Origin: Deltaproteobacteria bacterium
GTDB taxonomy: Bacteria; Bdellovibrionota_B; Oligoflexia; Oligoflexales; Bog-1112
DNA length: 34,013 nt
Direction of reading: 5' to 3'
Assembly: GCA_947475005.1 (NCBI GenBank)
Contig: CANJLI010000022.1
Span: forward strand, 1-34,013
Below are positions 25,140 through 31,699 of this stretch, piece after piece. The translations under genes and the position numbers were made by a program. The notes beneath the pieces are model-generated. The model saw nothing but the letters and a program-made list of their open reading frames with translations, was not told where the DNA came from and ran no database searches. Each line of letters starts with the position of its first letter. The stretch's first letter is position 1.

Positions 25140-25292
25140 AACCAGCTTCAGCACTCAGGGGCTGGGGAAAGCTATGAAAGCCACATCCCCACCCAGCTGG
25201 ATGCATTGGCCCAGAAGCGCCTCGACGCCCGGAAGGCGTACCAGGATCTCACGAGCAAGCTCAACGACATCCTCAACCCCTCCGCCCAGTAA
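25140..25292 (+). pseudogene. C-terminal remnant of an unidentified gene
   Basis: A 50-codon open stretch with no start codon reads as a plausible amphipathic helix (contains QLDALAQKRLDARKAYQD) and ends at TAA 25290-25292. Its base composition is more G/C-rich and codon-like than the flanking repeats. Upstream it is cut by the truncated REPIN at 25081-25130. It is probably the surviving end of a deleted gene; I cannot identify the family. The remaining bases up to the ferredoxin gene hold a GGGGACAC-type fragment (25308-25323). Confidence 0.5.
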
Positions 25293-25331
25293 ACAGAAGA
25301 GGACAACCGATGCGAGTGTCCCCCTTTATCT

Positions 25332-25634
25332 CTATATCTCTACGAGGATTTTGACATCACCCAAGATACGGGTCTGGCAGCTCAACCGCTCCGTTGGATC
25401 GGCACGCATGGCATTCAAGAAATCTTGTTCCGTCTCTTTCACCGGAGATAGATTTTCCCCTCCCTCCAACACATTAACGATGCAGATGCCACAGTCAGCT
25501 TGCCTGCAATCAAAGTCAATGGGGGTCTTGTTCTTCATGCATAGCGCTTGAAAACCCAAACCCTTGCGGTGAGTATAGGCCGTCTCTGTGCCTTCGTGTT
25601 GGATCGTAATCTTGCAAAAATCAACTGGGTTCAT
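25332..25634 (-). CDS. [2Fe-2S] ferredoxin
   Basis: A 100-aa electron carrier of the plant/adrenodoxin-like fold. The four cluster cysteines are C43, C48, C51 and C86, spaced C-x4-C-x2-C-x34-C, in the context DCRQADCGIC. A C-terminal SCQTRILGD segment is typical of the family. The N-terminal strand pair (KITIQHEG) matches the ubiquitin-like fold. No oxidoreductase partner is adjacent. The gene stands between a repeat-filled gap and the Phd/PIN module and has no clear promoter of its own. Confidence 0.9.
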   Translation of the reverse strand: MNPVDFCKITIQHEGTETAYTHRKGLGFQALCMKNKTPIDFDCRQADCGICIVNVLEGGENLSPVKETEQDFLNAMRADPTERLSCQTRILGDVKILVEI

Positions 25635-25656
25635 CGGGTTTCCTTAGGAAATGGAA

Positions 25657-25724
25657 GAGATCGGCGACACCCCGTTGGGAGTATCCCCTTAAGAGAGCGC
25701 CATTCGCTAGGTGTCCCCGATCTC
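25657..25724. repeat. GATCGGGGACACC-type palindrome upstream of the Phd/PIN module
   Basis: The arms GAGATCGGCGACACC (25657-25671) and GGTGTCCCCGATCTC (25710-25724) pair with one mismatch. Between them is a copy of the CCTTAAG...GCGCCATTC motif also found at 16712-16728, 16889-16906 and 26772-26790. A further half element with GGGGACACC is at about 25776-25795. Confidence 0.82.
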
Positions 25725-25805
25725 ATCCCCCGGTATGTACCACCTTTTGAGCCAAAAGTTGACTTCTGATGGTGAAATCGGGGACACCCACCGATCTTGT
25801 AAAAC

Positions 25806-25835
25806 TAGACCAGACTAGTCCGGATATGCTACACT
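25806..25835 (+). promoter_or_regulatory. Putative promoter/operator of the Phd/PIN module
   Basis: TACACT (25830-25835) is a reasonable -10 box, and TAGACC (25806-25811) lies 18 nt upstream as a weak -35. Between them is the 8-nt perfect palindrome GACTAGTC (25813-25820), with further ACTAG copies at 25804-25808 and 25833-25837. These repeated half-sites could be the antitoxin operator. Confidence 0.4.
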
Positions 25836-25873
25836 AGAGGAGCCCTATGAATATCCAAAAGGAGGGGAACAGG

Positions 25874-26161
25874 ATGCGACATGTATATGCAATCTATGAT
25901 GTGAAGGCCAAACTTTCTCAACTATTACGACTAGTTAAGGAAGGGGAAACAGTTATTATCTCAGATCGCGGCAAGCCCCAGTTCGAAATTGTATTATACA
26001 AACAACCAAAAAATTTATCGGATCGTATCCAGGATCTGACAAATAGGGGTTTGATTCAGCCTGCAACTCATGCCCCCCTTCAACCAGTCGCTGACATCAA
26101 AGGGGCTGTAGATCGCTTTCTTCTATCTCGAGAAGAAGAGAAAATTGAAGGGAAGAAGTAA
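25874..26161 (+). CDS. Phd/YefM-family antitoxin
   Basis: A 95-aa antitoxin expected to pair with the PIN toxin downstream. The N-terminal block YDVKAKLSQLLRLVKEGETVIISDRGKPQFEIV is the standard Phd/YefM DNA-binding domain pattern, seen here as several conserved short runs (AKLSQLL, GETVIISDRGKP). The C terminus is charged and probably disordered until it binds toxin. Two starts are possible. I prefer the ATG at 25874, preceded by AAAGGAGG. An ATG at 25847 with GAGGAG would add nine residues. Its TAA overlaps the toxin ATG by one base. Confidence 0.86.
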   Translation: MRHVYAIYDVKAKLSQLLRLVKEGETVIISDRGKPQFEIVLYKQPKNLSDRIQDLTNRGLIQPATHAPLQPVADIKGAVDRFLLSREEEKIEGKK

Positions 26162-26553
26162 TGAAAGCTTGCTACGTAGATACGTCAATTATCGTAGGCC
26201 TATTATTCCAACAACCGATGTACAAAGAGATGAAAGATCGTTTACATGGTATGCAACTATTTAGCCATCAACTGTTGATATCGGAGTTGTTAGCAGTGGG
26301 AAAGAGAGAGTCAATCCCACTCCAATTATTGATCCAACAATGCAAGAACATCAATCTAGTCACAGAAATTTCAGAACTTGATAAGTTATGTATGCATATT
26401 TTAAGTTTTGGAAATTGTAGAGGCGCAGATCTCCATCACTTGGCTTGTGCATATTTTTTAGACCCTACGGCAAAAGAACTGATCTTCGCAAGCGCAGATC
26501 ACAAACAGGCCGCTCTTGCCAAACAACTAGGGTTTACGACGATTGAAGCATAA
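26161..26553 (+). CDS. PIN-domain toxin (VapC-like) paired with Phd antitoxin
   Basis: A 130-aa PIN-domain ribonuclease. Acidic metal-binding residues are D7 (in YVDTSIIVG), E42, D90 (in ADLHHLA) and D113 (in SADHKQA). The family is the same as the toxin at 22253 but the sequences are clearly different, so they are not recent duplicates. The Phd-PIN pairing is common. Expression is coupled to the antitoxin by the one-base stop/start overlap. The module is flanked by GGGGACAC-type repeats on the left and a REPIN on the right. Confidence 0.85.
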   Translation: MKACYVDTSIIVGLLFQQPMYKEMKDRLHGMQLFSHQLLISELLAVGKRESIPLQLLIQQCKNINLVTEISELDKLCMHILSFGNCRGADLHHLACAYFLDPTAKELIFASADHKQAALAKQLGFTTIEA

Positions 26554-26600
26554 GAGGCAAACAGGAAAAGAATACTGATTTTTCGAGCACTCTATCTGTA

Positions 26601-26692
26601 TCCGTCATCCCCAGCGCCTGAAGGGCGCGTCGGGGATCCCCCTCGATCGTGGGAGATGCCCATACGGCCGAGGCGGCCTGGGCATGACGGAG
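26601..26692. repeat. REPIN-like 92-nt element, divergent copy with paired changes
   Basis: It has the same 40+12+40 layout and TCCGTCATC end as the copy at 8821, but both halves have different inner stems. The left half has GCGCC-tgaa-GGGCGC inside ATCCCC/GGGGAT. The right half has GGCCG-agg-CGGCC inside ATGCCCA/TGGGCAT. The changes keep pairing within each half while pairing between halves is largely lost. Confidence 0.88.
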
Positions 26693-26771
26693 ATTATGCA
26701 GAACGGTTGATAAAGCAGTATTCTTTTCCAGTTTGCCTCTAATACGAGGGAATGAGATTGGGTCCACCTAC

Positions 26772-26830
26772 GAATGGCGCTTCCTTAAGAGGGGATGAGA
26801 TCGGGGACACCCCGCAGCCCGAGTGTCCCC
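26772..26830. repeat. GCGCTTCCTTAAG + GGGGACAC composite repeat
   Basis: A copy of the GAATGGCGCTTCCTTAAG motif (26772-26790) is joined to a GAGATCGGGGACACC...GTGTCCCC hairpin (about 26797-26830). It fills the convergent gap just after the RIO kinase stop and mirrors the 25657-25724 element on the other side of the Phd/PIN module. Confidence 0.8.
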
Positions 26831-26837
26831 CCACCCT

Positions 26838-27674
26838 TTACTTCCTCTCTCTGCGCTTCATTTCCTCTAGATTCACATCTTCGATGGTGCGCATCAAGTT
26901 GGTGAGGTCCACCCGCTTCCTACTCTCTTCGAAATGCCCCGTGAGTTTGGTATCCGGTAGCAACTGGCCCTTCTTGTAAAGAAGCCAGATTTCTTTTGCA
27001 TACTGCGTCTTCAACAGCTCAGGGGCTACTTTGCCAAAGTATGCTGTCAAATTCTGCACATCTCGCTCCAGCAACTTCTCAGCCTGGTTGTTACCAGATG
27101 CATGAATAGCCTGGGGCAAATCGATAATCACAGGACCACGGGTCCCCAACAGAATGTTATACTCCGACAAATCCCCATGAATAATCCCTGCACACAGCAT
27201 GCGCACGACTTCATAGATCAGTGTTTGGTGGTACTCTCGCGCAGTCTCAGGCGTGAGCTCTACATCATGGAGTCTCGGTGCTGGATTTCCCTCTTCATCC
27301 ATCACCAGTTCCATGATCAACACCCCATCCAAGCAGGCATAGGTAGCCGGGACACGCACCCCTGCAGCCTTGAGCTGGGCCAGCGCCTGGATCTCCATAT
27401 TTTGCCAGGCTTCTTCCTGCTCCTCTCGCCCATAGCGCGTTTTCTTCTCCATAGCACGGGAGCGGCGACTGTTGCGTACACTGCGCCCCTCCGTATAGAC
27501 GGTGCGATGGCGAAAGCTGCGTTGGTTGGCCTCTTTGTATACTTTTGCACAGCGAGTCACACCGTTACAGAGCACCACATAGACATCGGCCTCTTTGCCG
27601 CTCATAAGTCGACTCACGACTTCATCAACCAAGCCGGCTTGTACCAAAGAGGTTATAGATTTTGGAACTTTCAT
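26838..27674 (-). CDS. RIO-family serine protein kinase
   Basis: A RIO1-like atypical protein kinase of 278 aa. It has the RIO glycine-poor loop with SGKEADVY (25-32), the ATP-binding lysine K44 (in CAKVYK), the catalytic aspartate D168 in HGDLSEYNIL, and the metal-binding D185 in VIIDLPQA. A flexible Arg-rich insert (about 50-85) matches the RIO1 flexible loop. In archaea and eukaryotes RIO kinases act in small-subunit ribosome maturation; the role in bacteria is poorly known. The ATG has AAGGAT about eight bases upstream. There is no signal peptide, so unlike the kinase at 31700 this one acts in the bacterial cytoplasm. Confidence 0.92.
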   Translation of the reverse strand: MKVPKSITSLVQAGLVDEVVSRLMSGKEADVYVVLCNGVTRCAKVYKEANQRSFRHRTVYTEGRSVRNSRRSRAMEKKTRYGREEQEEAWQNMEIQALAQLKAAGVRVPATYACLDGVLIMELVMDEEGNPAPRLHDVELTPETAREYHQTLIYEVVRMLCAGIIHGDLSEYNILLGTRGPVIIDLPQAIHASGNNQAEKLLERDVQNLTAYFGKVAPELLKTQYAKEIWLLYKKGQLLPDTKLTGHFEESRKRVDLTNLMRTIEDVNLEEMKRRERK

Positions 27675-27794
27675 CTGACAGAGATCCTTCGGTCATAGCG
27701 CGATGGAAAGACAGTTGTCCCCACTATAAGTGGGGGGGGCGCGTACAGACAACCCTATATTGAATCTACCAATAAAAACAGATGACTACATTTC

Positions 27795-29453
27795 TCACTC
27801 CTTTCGGTACACATACTTCAAATACATCACGGAGTAGTGATTGCTCTGCCAGAGCTGCTCACCCCCCTTGTCTGTGGCAAGGCGCAGCCCAGGATCCACC
27901 AACCGACTCGATCCGATGGTATATAGCGGAATGATTGGCATTTCTGTCATCAAGAGCTTCTCTGCCTCCTGCAACGTCTGCAGCCGCAGCTTGGGGTTCT
28001 CCATTTGCTGAGCCATCAGAATGAGGTTGTCAAACTTGGGCTGTTGCCAGCCGGTGGGTATGAAAGAACTTTTCGAGAGAAAAGGCTCCAAAAACGATTC
28101 TGGATCGGAACTCGTGCTCACCCACCCAATACGGGCGATGTCAAAATCTCGGTTCTTTCGATTGCGCAAAAAGGTCTTAAACTCCTCGTTGTACAACGAA
28201 ATCGAAACGCCTAAATTTTTATGCCACATTTCTTGAATTGCAGCCATTACCTTGCGATGGTTCTCATTGATGAAATAACGCATCACCAACGGGGGAAACC
28301 CCTTGCCATCCGGATAACCGGCGGCTGCCAGCTTACCCTTGGCCACTGCCAAGGTTTGGGCATCCATGGAGGTGGACAGCGAACTGGCCGAAGTAAACCC
28401 ATCTAAATAGGGCGGCAAGAACGAAATCGCAGTCTGCTCATGGTTTTTTCCACACACGGCTGCCAACTGGGTACGATCGATGGCCATGGCCAAGGCCTGA
28501 CGCACACGGATATCTTGCAAAGGCCTACGATCCACATTGAGCAACAGGGCATGAACCCCCAGCAGGGAGGTGTACTGCAATTGCTCGGGATGCTGCTTCT
28601 CATAGAACTGGCTACGGGAGAACGGCACCCCGTGGGTCACTTGCAGCCCCTTGGTGGCAAATAAATGCTCCTCCGTAGACGTCGACTCAATGGGATGGAA
28701 AATAACCTGAGAGAAGTGCACATGAGCCGCATCCCAGTAGAGCGGGTTTTTTACGAGTTTGACATGTCGATGCAGCAGCCACTCACCCAGGCAAAACTGC
28801 CCGTTGGTGACCATATGCGTCGCATCCACCCATCGATCCCCCCACTTCTCCACCACATGTTGTGGCAAGGGCGCCAAAACGGGTGACCACGTACGCGTCA
28901 AGAAGCCAGGCGCTGGAAAGGTAAGCTCCACCTCTAAGGTGTATGCATCGCGCGCATGAAACCCTAGCTTGGTGGGGTCTTTTTCTTCTCCCGCATTAAA
29001 TCGCTTGGCATTTTTCACATGGAACAGAAAATAAGCATCCGGCGCAGCTGTTTTGGGATCCAACAGGCGACGCCACGCAAAAACGAAGTCATAAGCCGTG
29101 AGGGGGCGTTTGTCCGACCATTTGCCATCAGGTCGCAAGTGAAACACATACCGTTTGCCATCGGGGGAAATCTCCCAGGAAAGTGCCGCACCCGGAATCG
29201 GATCCCAAGAGATCGGATCTGGTGCAGTGAGACCCTCGAAGAGATTCAGCAAAATGTTGATCTCGGAGATCCCCATGACTTTCGTAAGATCTAAATTAGC
29301 AGGCTCCATGCCGTTGCCAACATGAAGTATCGTTTTATCAATGGGATTTTTTTGTATGGCGATGGAGATTTCACTTCCCCCCACGAGGAAGAGAGAAAAA
29401 ACAAAACTATAGAATGTGGACATCCGCAGCACGCATTTGTTGCAAAACTTCAT
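27795..29453 (-). CDS. ABC transporter oligopeptide-binding protein (OppA family)
   Basis: A periplasmic extracellular solute-binding protein, family 5, of 552 aa. After a signal peptide (about 1-32) come the typical EPANLDLTKV-like start, the WSDKRPLTAYDFVFAWRRLLDPKT block, the RQALAMAIDR segment and a C-terminal EAEKLLMTEMPIIPLY block. These are all classic for peptide-binding OppA. The chosen ATG at 29453 has GGAG ten bases upstream; an ATG at 29423 is also possible. Either start lies inside the end of the isochorismatase-fold gene, so the two are co-transcribed. No permease or ATPase genes are nearby, so the rest of the transporter is encoded elsewhere or the protein acts alone. Confidence 0.9.
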   Translation of the reverse strand: MKFCNKCVLRMSTFYSFVFSLFLVGGSEISIAIQKNPIDKTILHVGNGMEPANLDLTKVMGISEINILLNLFEGLTAPDPISWDPIPGAALSWEISPDGKRYVFHLRPDGKWSDKRPLTAYDFVFAWRRLLDPKTAAPDAYFLFHVKNAKRFNAGEEKDPTKLGFHARDAYTLEVELTFPAPGFLTRTWSPVLAPLPQHVVEKWGDRWVDATHMVTNGQFCLGEWLLHRHVKLVKNPLYWDAAHVHFSQVIFHPIESTSTEEHLFATKGLQVTHGVPFSRSQFYEKQHPEQLQYTSLLGVHALLLNVDRRPLQDIRVRQALAMAIDRTQLAAVCGKNHEQTAISFLPPYLDGFTSASSLSTSMDAQTLAVAKGKLAAAGYPDGKGFPPLVMRYFINENHRKVMAAIQEMWHKNLGVSISLYNEEFKTFLRNRKNRDFDIARIGWVSTSSDPESFLEPFLSKSSFIPTGWQQPKFDNLILMAQQMENPKLRLQTLQEAEKLLMTEMPIIPLYTIGSSRLVDPGLRLATDKGGEQLWQSNHYSVMYLKYVYRKE

Positions 29454-30015
29454 ATTCGACCTGCTCCACCGATTGCGAATCTCGGATAAAAATGCCCCGA
29501 GAGCCTGCTTGAATCCACCATACTTCAAAACTCAATTCGCGCGCATCTAACATGGTCTGCAACACGGAAAAATCAGTAGCCAACCCATACACCACCAACA
29601 CGGAGTGCCCTGCTTGGCGCAGCTGCTCTGCCAGGTCGTTCCACTGCCCCGCAGCATCTCGAAAGGCAGAATGGGATTCTACATCGGAAGGTTTCTCTTT
29701 ATAGAACACATGATCGATGAGGTCCCGTCGTAAAAACGGCATAGCCCCCACATGCTCGGACTGGTGCGGTTCCTGTGTCACCCAAACCGGCGCGTCCAAT
29801 CGCTCTTTTAATGTCGCTGTCAGCTCGTTTACGGTTTGCATATATTGCAAATTAGAACCTGGAACGGGTACTGCACCTACAGCGGGTGTCAGAATATCGG
29901 AGCCAAATTCCGTAAAATCCCATTGGGGATCAATCACCAAAATAGCAACCTCTTGCTTGCGACCCTGCAAGTGCGTGTCGATGGCGGAAATTACTTCCCC
30001 TACTTCTCCTGCCAT
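29407..30015 (-). CDS. Isochorismatase-fold (nicotinamidase-like) protein lacking the catalytic cysteine
   Basis: The 202-aa protein follows the nicotinamidase layout: ILVIDPQWDF with D29, a metal-site-like TQEPHQSEH (80-88), FYKEKPSD...SAF with K106, and VVYGLATDFSV near 142-151. In active nicotinamidases the last motif is GLATDYCV with a nucleophilic cysteine. Here that position is Ser150, and the usual TQDWH at the metal site is TQEPH. The catalytic D-K-C triad is therefore incomplete. It may be inactive, use serine, or have another role. It is translationally linked to the downstream oligopeptide-binding gene. Confidence 0.84.
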   Translation of the reverse strand: MAGEVGEVISAIDTHLQGRKQEVAILVIDPQWDFTEFGSDILTPAVGAVPVPGSNLQYMQTVNELTATLKERLDAPVWVTQEPHQSEHVGAMPFLRRDLIDHVFYKEKPSDVESHSAFRDAAGQWNDLAEQLRQAGHSVLVVYGLATDFSVLQTMLDARELSFEVWWIQAGSRGIFIRDSQSVEQVEYEVLQQMRAADVHIL

Positions 30016-30182
30016 TGATTTGTCTCCATTCTATAAAAGCAGGAGACGTTCATACCCGAAACCCGTGGGTTCACTCAAGTAATTTTCCAATATGCTTGGC
30101 AAAAGACTCGAAAAAAAGTAGTCCTATATGCAACTTGAATTTTAATTCCCCCCTTTCGCAGCATTTCTGAAAGGCTGATTTG

Positions 30183-30542
30183 ATGAAAACTGCAATCCTG
30201 ATTTCCTCCTGTCTCATTTCCCCATGGCTTCTAGCGCAGTCTCTGTCTACACGAGGAGAAGATGCACTACGCTCTGACTCCACGGAGGGAGAATCCTTTG
30301 GGGCCGATGATGGCTACGACCCGGGTCGCTACAGCGGATTTGAAGAGGGACAAGATGAAAATACCCTCGAGACCGATTCTGCATCCAAAGAAGGCTCTCT
30401 CGAAGGGGGTAGCAAGGGAGGCGGAGAAAAAGGAGAAAATCCGAATCTAAAGGGCGGGGATAAAGCGCATTCCGATGCGACAGAAGAGGGCAGCTTTGCG
30501 GAAGAAGCTCCAAAGATGAAAGCGAAGAAAAAGAAAGGTTAA
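30183..30542 (+). CDS. Small secreted acidic, Gly-rich disordered protein
   Basis: A 119-aa protein with a clear signal peptide (about 1-18, ending WLLA/QS). A mature part follows that is almost wholly Glu, Asp, Gly, Ser and Lys: acidic over most of its length, a GGSKGGGEKG-like stretch in the middle, and a basic Lys-rich tail. No fold or family is recognisable and it is probably disordered. AAAGG lies about ten bases before the ATG. It follows a divergent gap with the isochorismatase gene and ends at a GGGGACAC-type repeat. Confidence 0.7.
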   Translation: MKTAILISSCLISPWLLAQSLSTRGEDALRSDSTEGESFGADDGYDPGRYSGFEEGQDENTLETDSASKEGSLEGGSKGGGEKGENPNLKGGDKAHSDATEEGSFAEEAPKMKAKKKKG

Positions 30543-30575
30543 AATAGCAAGAAAGGGGAACAACGTCAGACCAGC

Positions 30576-30600
30576 GGGGGCACCCCGTTGGAGTGTCCCC
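30576..30600. repeat. GGGGACAC-family hairpin in a convergent gap
   Basis: A GGGGGCACCCC...GGAGTGTCCCC stem-loop is followed by a second partial unit (CGGGGAGTGTCCC, about 30610-30622). It separates the small acidic protein gene from the convergent secreted-protein gene at 30630. Confidence 0.78.
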
Positions 30601-30629
30601 GACTAAACTCGGGGAGTGTCCCTACAGAA

Positions 30630-31535
30630 TTATAGGGCTTTACACAAAGTCCTGCTCAATGTCCCTAATGTCGTTCGAAACTCCTCCAGATGAGGGGATT
30701 CGGAACCGTACCGTTGAACGCGGGTATTATGTAACTTCTCCCATGAGTAGGATATAGCAAGAATGCTTCCTCGCATTGCCTCTTCTTCGTGAGGAGCTAG
30801 TTGAGCGTACCTTCCTGCCCATACGGAAAGAGTACGTAGTTGGTGAATAAAAAGTTCTTCGATTTCAACAAGCGTTTCAATGGGAAATTCCTCGCAAGGA
30901 ATCAGAATCAATTGATTTGCATAAATCAATTGAACAAGAAAAGAATGATCAGCTTCTAGATCTAAGTTTCGTTGTGCAATCCCCAGCCAAGCAAGAGAAA
31001 TAAAATCATCCAGATCTTCCCAGACCCAGTCTCCTGTTTCCAATTTAGCCAAGACTTTTTGCCACTGCGCATCTGCCCAAATTCGTAAAATCTGCAAATA
31101 TTGCCGCTTACTGACTTCAGTGATCTCTAAAGGGGATTGGGTAAGAATGGTAAACCAACTGTGCAAATTAGCGGCTCTTTCCGGGCATTGACCTGAAAGC
31201 ATGCTATCCATTAGCGGATGGAGCTGGACTGGAATTTGCCTTTGAAAACCCAACATCCGTTGAATAAAAAATCCCTCCTCACCTGGCGCAGCCGAAGCCT
31301 CATGAGAAACCGCAGCCTCACGAGGACGTCGAGGCGGGGAATTCGGGGGGGTAAAACACAAAACTTGGGATGCATGAGGCGATTCCTGCGCTTTTGTTAA
31401 GATATCAGGCGTGATAACCAGAGCCTCCCGGTTATCGCCAGGCTCTGGAACATCAATATTTTCAGCTGCTTGTACTGGCAAAGAACAAAGCAGCACAAGT
31501 CCGATCCAACTCAATTTTGTTAAAAATAAAGGCAT
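30630..31535 (-). CDS. Secreted helical protein of unknown function
   Basis: A 301-aa protein not matched to a family. It has a signal peptide (about 1-23, ending VQA/AEN), a Pro/Arg-rich low-complexity stretch (about 58-85), and then a mostly helical region (about 88-300) rich in Trp, Leu and Gln with no clear motif. A run of GGGGG lies about nine bases before the ATG. It is divergent from the WNK-like kinase gene, with 164 nt between them, so the two may be controlled from one promoter region. A partner or chaperone role for the kinase is possible but not shown. Confidence 0.75.
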   Translation of the reverse strand: MPLFLTKLSWIGLVLLCSLPVQAAENIDVPEPGDNREALVITPDILTKAQESPHASQVLCFTPPNSPPRRPREAAVSHEASAAPGEEGFFIQRMLGFQRQIPVQLHPLMDSMLSGQCPERAANLHSWFTILTQSPLEITEVSKRQYLQILRIWADAQWQKVLAKLETGDWVWEDLDDFISLAWLGIAQRNLDLEADHSFLVQLIYANQLILIPCEEFPIETLVEIEELFIHQLRTLSVWAGRYAQLAPHEEEAMRGSILAISYSWEKLHNTRVQRYGSESPHLEEFRTTLGTLSRTLCKAL

Positions 31536-31603
31536 ATTAAAACCCCCTGTAGTCCATGAAAACCATATAAAATCATGCTGTTATAAAAAATATGGCAGTT
31601 AGA

Positions 31604-31631
31604 TTGACATGTACACCGCCAACCATATACA
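31604..31631 (+). promoter_or_regulatory. Putative sigma70-type promoter of the secreted kinase gene
   Basis: A perfect TTGACA (31604-31609) and TATACA (31626-31631) are separated by 16 nt. This predicts a start near 31638 and a 62-nt leader to the ATG at 31700, which has AAGGAG six bases upstream. The layout (TTGACA, 16-nt spacer) is the same as at the RING gene. Confidence 0.55.
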
Positions 31632-31699
31632 ACCCCATATAGGTTTTCAACTCCAATTAAACAGAAATTCGAAAAGCCTTGTAAATTAAGGAGAATATA

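Noticed and set aside
8821..26830. CRISPR array made of the recurring palindromes
   Set aside because: Copies are kilobases apart, not regularly spaced, have no spacers, and no cas genes are present.
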